DNA from: Bacterioplanes sp. | Lineage (GTDB): Bacteria > Pseudomonadota > Gammaproteobacteria > Pseudomonadales > Oceanobacteraceae | Reading direction: 5' to 3' | Length of the DNA stretch: 50,819 nucleotides | NCBI GenBank assembly: GCA_014859445.1 | Contig: JACUUC010000022.1 | Location: 1-50,819, forward strand | Part shown: positions 47,029 to 50,819 of the stretch, piece after piece | Layout: the number at the start of each line of letters is the position of its first letter | Position numbering within the stretch: position 1 is the stretch's first letter | Program-made: the position numbers and the translations under genes | The notes under the pieces: generated by a model | What the model was told of the DNA's origin: nothing | Databases searched by the model: none | The model's input: only the letters and a program-made list of their open reading frames with translations

Positions 47029-47127
47029 AAAACCGACACCAAGCGCACCGTGTTTTGCGCCGAAACAGCGCAAAAGCAGGCCACCAGCACCCACACGGTG
47101 CAATCACGATTAACCGAGGGCAGTCCA

Positions 47128-48588
47128 ATGAGCAACAACAGCTTAGGCAATCCGTTCGACAGCAAGACCTCTTTGATACATAGCCAACAATGCGACTGCA
47201 CGCTGTGTGTGCAGGAACGCTTAGGGCCAGTAACCGATCGCGATCGTCAACAGGCCTTAGAGCACAGCCTTGAACAAGGTCATGGCGCCACAACGAAAGC
47301 CGATCTCAGTGGCTTAGACAGCGAAGATGACGTACTCGACAGAGCCATCGAGAGCGCCATTGTGCGTGGACTGTTTGGTCACAACGATATCAAGCGTCGT
47401 GAATTTATTCGCCTTACCGGTACCGGTGCGCTCGCCGCCATCCTCGGCAGCATTATCCCGTTGGACAAAGTGAAAGCGGCTGTTAAGGACAGCATGGGGC
47501 CGCTGGAAAAAAGTAAGCTCAAAATCGGTTTTGTGCCCATCACCTGCGCGACTCCGATCATCATGGCGGATCCTATGGGGTTTTATGCACGCCAAGGGTT
47601 GGAGGTTGAACTGATCAAAACCGCAGGCTGGGCCGTGGCGCGTGATAAATCATTGAACGGCGAGTACGATGCCTCGCACATGCTCACCCCGATGCCATTG
47701 GCCATGACCATGGGCGCGGGTTCAACGGCCATGCCATTCATTATGCCCGCCGTCGAAAACATCAATGGCCAAGCCATTGTGTTGCACAACAAACACCGCA
47801 ACAAACGCAATCCCAAAGATTGGAAAGGCTTTCGTTTTGGTGTGCCGTTTGAATATTCAATGCACAATTTCCTGTTGCGTTACTACGTCGCCGAACATGG
47901 GTTAGATCCCGATCGTGACATCCAAATTCGGGTGGTGCCACCGCCAGAAATGGTGGCGAATTTACGCGCCGATAACTTGGATGGGTATTTGTCGCCTGAT
48001 CCATTCAACCAACGCGCGGTGTACGAAAACATTGGCTTCTTGCACCTGCTGACGAAAGATTTATGGCAAGGACACCCTTGCTGTGCCTTTGCTTGCAGCC
48101 AAAAGTTTGCCACCGACATGCCCAATACCTACGCCGCCTTACTGCGCGCCATTGTGGATGCCACGCATTACAGCGCCAAGGCCGAGAATCGAGCGGAAAT
48201 TGCCAAGGCGATTTCACCGCGAAATTACCTCAATCAACCCGAAATCGTCGTCCGCCAAGTGCTCACAGGGCGTTATGTGGACGGCGTTGAACAAACCATT
48301 CAAGACGTGCCCGATCGCATCGATTTTGATCCGTTCCCATGGCAATCCATGGCCGTATGGATTCTCACGCAAATGAAACGCTGGGGTTACATCAGCGGCG
48401 ATGTTGATTATCAGCGCATTGCCGAACAGGTGTACGTCGCCGCCGACACCGCCAAAATCATGCGTGAACTGGGGTACGAGCCGCCCACCAGCACCGGTAA
48501 ACAACACATCATCATGGGCAAGCCGTTCGATTACCGCGAACCCGAAGCCTACCTGAACAGCTTTGCCATTAAACGGAGCGGATCATGA
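47128..48588 (+). CDS. cynA: Cyanate/nitrate-type ABC transporter substrate-binding protein, Tat-exported
   Basis: Binding protein of 486 residues of the NrtA/CmpA family. The N-terminus is unusual: about 88 residues, with a C22-x-C24-x2-C27 motif (CDCTLC), precede a twin-arginine signal (RREFIRLTGTGALAAILGSI, Arg90-Arg91). The body (KLKIGFVPITCATPIIMADPMGFYARQ, PMPLAMTMG, RFGVPFEYSMHNFLLRYYV, DGYLSPDPFNQRAV) is typical. GAGGG lies eight bases before the ATG at 47128; the frame opens at 47050. First gene of the operon; the next starts inside its stop (ATGA). The gene name follows the cynABDS order and is inferred. Confidence 0.88.
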   Translation: MSNNSLGNPFDSKTSLIHSQQCDCTLCVQERLGPVTDRDRQQALEHSLEQGHGATTKADLSGLDSEDDVLDRAIESAIVRGLFGHNDIKRREFIRLTGTGALAAILGSIIPLDKVKAAVKDSMGPLEKSKLKIGFVPITCATPIIMADPMGFYARQGLEVELIKTAGWAVARDKSLNGEYDASHMLTPMPLAMTMGAGSTAMPFIMPAVENINGQAIVLHNKHRNKRNPKDWKGFRFGVPFEYSMHNFLLRYYVAEHGLDPDRDIQIRVVPPPEMVANLRADNLDGYLSPDPFNQRAVYENIGFLHLLTKDLWQGHPCCAFACSQKFATDMPNTYAALLRAIVDATHYSAKAENRAEIAKAISPRNYLNQPEIVVRQVLTGRYVDGVEQTIQDVPDRIDFDPFPWQSMAVWILTQMKRWGYISGDVDYQRIAEQVYVAADTAKIMRELGYEPPTSTGKQHIIMGKPFDYREPEAYLNSFAIKRSGS

Positions 48589-49415
48589 CACTCTCTTTAA
48601 ACACACGCGCCTTTATTGTCAGCGTGGTCCTGCTGGTTACCCTGCTGGGTATCTGGGAGGCGATGAATCCGGTTGCACCCAGCAGTGGTGAACTCAGTGA
48701 GTTCGAGCTGTTGATGGGCGCCGCCGATCAACAAGCGCGAGTGCCACCGCCGTCGGTGGTACTTAGCCACGCATGGCAAGAACTGAGCAATCCGTTTTAC
48801 GACGCAGGTCCCAATGACAAAGGCATTGGCATTCAACTGGGTTGGTCCTTGTATCGCGTACTAACCGGCTACCTCGCGGCCATGCTGGTGGCGATTCCGC
48901 TCGGCTTTGTGATTGGCATGTCGCCGTTGATGTATCGCGCTCTGAATCCCTTTATTCAGGTACTGCGGCCCATTTCGCCGCTAGCGTGGATGCCATTAGC
49001 CCTATTCATTATCCGAGACTCGGAGCAGTCGGCCATTTTTGTGATTTTCATTTGCTCCGTATGGCCAATGCTGCTCAACACCGCCTTTGGTGTGTCCGGT
49101 GTACGCCGTGACTGGGTCAATGTGGCGCGCACTCACGAGCTAGGACCACTGCGTACCGCATGGCAAGTGATTTTACCCGCGGCGGCACCCACCATTTTAA
49201 CGGGCATGCGCATCTCCATTGGCATTGCCTGGCTGGTGATTGTTGCCGCCGAGATGCTCGTCGGCGGCACAGGTATTGGTTACTACGTCTGGAATGAGTG
49301 GAACAACCTTGATTTGGCCAGCGTTATTTTTTCCATCCTCATGATCGGTGTGGTTGGCATGCTACTGGATGCTGGCCTTGGTGCCATCGCCCGTTTCGTA
49401 CAGTACCGAGAATAA
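48585..49415 (+). CDS. cynB: Cyanate/nitrate-type ABC transporter permease
   Basis: Inner-membrane permease of 276 residues of the NrtB/SsuC family, with about six helices. The ATPase-contact (EAA-like) loop is in the segment VNVARTHELGPLRTAWQVILPAAAPTILTGMRI, and PISPLAWMPLALF is also typical. The periplasmic stretch after helix 1 is rather long (about 70 residues). It overlaps cynA by four bases and precedes the ATPase gene by nine. Confidence 0.92.
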   Translation: MTLSLNTRAFIVSVVLLVTLLGIWEAMNPVAPSSGELSEFELLMGAADQQARVPPPSVVLSHAWQELSNPFYDAGPNDKGIGIQLGWSLYRVLTGYLAAMLVAIPLGFVIGMSPLMYRALNPFIQVLRPISPLAWMPLALFIIRDSEQSAIFVIFICSVWPMLLNTAFGVSGVRRDWVNVARTHELGPLRTAWQVILPAAAPTILTGMRISIGIAWLVIVAAEMLVGGTGIGYYVWNEWNNLDLASVIFSILMIGVVGMLLDAGLGAIARFVQYRE

Positions 49416-49424
49416 GGAGTCGTT

Positions 49425-50345
49425 ATGAGTCAGCATTTTGTCAGCGTCGAAGGGTTGAGCCGTGAGTTTCCTCATGCCAGCGGTCACACCACGGTGTTTG
49501 AAGACGTCAATCTCAACATCGAGCGTGGCGAGTTTGTGTGCATCATTGGTCATTCTGGCTGTGGGAAATCCACCATTCTGAATGTCCTTGCTGGTTTGGA
49601 TGAGCCGACCAGCGGCGTGGTGATCATGGATGGCAAAGAAGTGAGAGGACCAAGCCTTGATCGCGGCGTGGTGTTTCAAAATTACAGCTTACTGCCTTGG
49701 CTAACCACCCTGCAAAACGTCGCCTTTGGTGTGCGTGCTCGGCATGCCGACTGGAGCCGTGAGCAAGTCAATGCGCACAGCGAGCGTTTTTTAAGCATGG
49801 TCGGCTTAAGTCATGCGTTACATAAAAAACCGGCCGAACTGTCGGGCGGTATGCGCCAACGCGTCAGCATCGCGCGCGCCTTTGCCACCGAACCCAAGTT
49901 ATTGCTATTGGATGAGCCTTTTGGCGCACTCGATGCCCTTACGCGCGGTGTCATTCAAGATGAACTGATGCAGATATGCCAGCATACCGGCCAGACCGTC
50001 TTCATGATCACGCACGATGTGGATGAAGCCATTCTGCTGTCCGACCGCATCTTGCTTATGAGTGACGGACCCAACGCACAAATTGCTGAGTCGGTACGTA
50101 TTAGCCTACCAAGGCCGCGTAACCGCGCCGACATCGTCAATCACCCAGGTTATTACGCCATTCGTAACCATCTGATTCGCTTTTTAGTCGCTCGCTCGCA
50201 CGAACGACCCAACCATCGTCAGCCGCTTGATATCGATCCGGCGCTCGACGCCTCATCATCACAAGCCAATAACGCCACATCATCACAAGTCAATTCACAA
50301 CACACAACACACAACACCACAAGCAGAGGAAACATATCATGCTGA
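49425..50345 (+). CDS. cynD: Cyanate/nitrate-type ABC transporter ATP-binding protein
   Basis: Cytosolic ATPase of 306 residues of the NrtD/SsuB family: Walker A GHSGCGKST at about 42-50, Q-loop VVFQNYSLLPWL, signature LSGGMRQRVSIARAF at about 139, Walker B LLLLDEPFGALD and H-loop MITHDVDEAI. After residue 265 comes a Ser/Gln/Asn/Thr-rich tail made partly of a 24-base direct repeat (16 of 17 bases shared between 50254-50270 and 50278-50294). Its stop codon lies inside cynS, a 7-base overlap. Confidence 0.92.
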   Translation: MSQHFVSVEGLSREFPHASGHTTVFEDVNLNIERGEFVCIIGHSGCGKSTILNVLAGLDEPTSGVVIMDGKEVRGPSLDRGVVFQNYSLLPWLTTLQNVAFGVRARHADWSREQVNAHSERFLSMVGLSHALHKKPAELSGGMRQRVSIARAFATEPKLLLLDEPFGALDALTRGVIQDELMQICQHTGQTVFMITHDVDEAILLSDRILLMSDGPNAQIAESVRISLPRPRNRADIVNHPGYYAIRNHLIRFLVARSHERPNHRQPLDIDPALDASSSQANNATSSQVNSQHTTHNTTSRGNISC

Positions 50346-50782
50346 ATAAAATCACCATGACAGAGCAAATCATTAGCGCCAAATTGGCTAAAAATCTCAC
50401 TTGGGAGCAAATGGGTGCCGATTTAGGTATGTCAACCGTCTGGCTCACCTCGGCCTGCCTCGGCATGAACAGCGCACCATCGGACAAAGCCGATGCCATT
50501 GCCAATTACTTAGGTTTAGGTCCTGACATCAGTGAAGCCTTGGCCGCGTATCCCACCAAGATTTGGGATCAAGCCGTACCCACCGACCCGATGATTTATC
50601 GCCTATACGAAGTGGTCGGTGTGTACGGCCCAACGCTCAAGGCCGTTATTCAAGAAAAGTTTGGTGATGGCATTATGAGTGCCATCGATTTCTCCATGGA
50701 AGTCGACAAAATCGAAGACCCCAAAGGCGATCGTGTGTTACTCACATTAAATGGGAAGTTCTTACCGTATAAAAGCTGGTAA
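50339..50782 (+). CDS. cynS: Cyanase (cyanate hydratase)
   Basis: Converts cyanate and bicarbonate to ammonia and CO2 via carbamate; 147 residues, homodecamer in the family. The C-terminal catalytic domain is intact: PTDPMIYRLYEVVGVYGPTLKAVIQEKFGDGIMSAIDF with Arg88, Glu91 and Ser114, equal to E. coli Arg96, Glu99 and Ser122. The N-terminal helix-turn-helix-like domain is present. AGAGGA is eight bases before the ATG. It is coupled to the transporter genes, so uptake and breakdown of cyanate as a nitrogen source are induced together. No carbonic anhydrase (cynT) gene is in the window. Confidence 0.97.
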   Translation: MLNKITMTEQIISAKLAKNLTWEQMGADLGMSTVWLTSACLGMNSAPSDKADAIANYLGLGPDISEALAAYPTKIWDQAVPTDPMIYRLYEVVGVYGPTLKAVIQEKFGDGIMSAIDFSMEVDKIEDPKGDRVLLTLNGKFLPYKSW

Positions 50783-50819
50783 CGAAGCAGCATTCTATTG
50801 CTACATCGTAAAGGCCTAG

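Overview
The window is a gene-dense, ordinary chromosomal stretch of a Gram-negative gammaproteobacterium, most like the marine Oceanospirillales/Pseudomonadales group. The gene orders nudE / yrfG-hslR-hslO / pckA and argH / algZ-algR-hemC-hemD-hemX-hemY, together with rsd (algQ), dsbB, ubiD, trmB and an ABC-F YheS, are all typical of that group. The species cannot be named from sequence alone. I see no phage, insertion sequence, rRNA operon or CRISPR array.

Layout. 1-4.7 kb: a short malic enzyme, a CpxRA-type envelope-stress two-component system with a CpxR-box-like site in front of it, and an AI-2E family permease. 4.8-8.1 kb: tRNA-Leu(UAG), an lrgAB pair and a hybrid PAS histidine kinase. 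8.1-16.6 kb: housekeeping and redox genes (nudE, yrfG, hslR, hslO, pckA, tex, gshA). 16.6-24.3 kb: an orphan secreted FliL-like protein, dsbB, rsd, a WD40 lipoprotein, a DUF4124 protein, a ParA-like ATPase, a TIGR02444 protein, yheS and an MpaB/Lcp-type oxygenase. 24.3-26.6 kb: a HEPN/MNT toxin-antitoxin-like pair, a PA4642-like protein, trmB and a DUF423 membrane protein. 26.7-30.2 kb: ubiD, an iron-sulfur flavin reductase and mscS. 30.3-33.9 kb: an orphan periplasmic binding protein followed by a MASE1-GGDEF-EAL protein. 33.9-41.4 kb: hemY-hemX-hemD-hemC, algR-algZ and argH. 41.5-44.9 kb: a second, unrelated orphan binding protein followed by a HAMP-PAS-GGDEF-EAL protein. 44.9-50.8 kb: a cyanate uptake and cyanase cluster (cynF / cynABD-cynS type).

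Two parts deserve most attention. First, the cyanase cluster has a complete, readable sigma-54 control region in the 304-base gap between the divergent activator gene and the transporter operon: three ACGA-N4-TCGT boxes, a perfect IHF consensus and a -24/-12 promoter with exact GG/GC spacing. Second, two binding-protein genes without any transporter partner each sit directly upstream of a membrane-bound cyclic-di-GMP enzyme. The two pairs come from different binding-protein families and different membrane architectures, which suggests that solute sensing has been coupled to cyclic-di-GMP turnover twice. The second pair adjoins the cyanate cluster.

Several start sites were moved from the longest open frame because of ribosome-binding sites or promoters (gshA, ubiD, cynF, cynA, hemC, algR, nudE, AI-2E permease, mscS). 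Gene ends are tightly packed, with several convergent 3' overlaps. Apart from the cyn control region, no gap between genes exceeds 300 bases.
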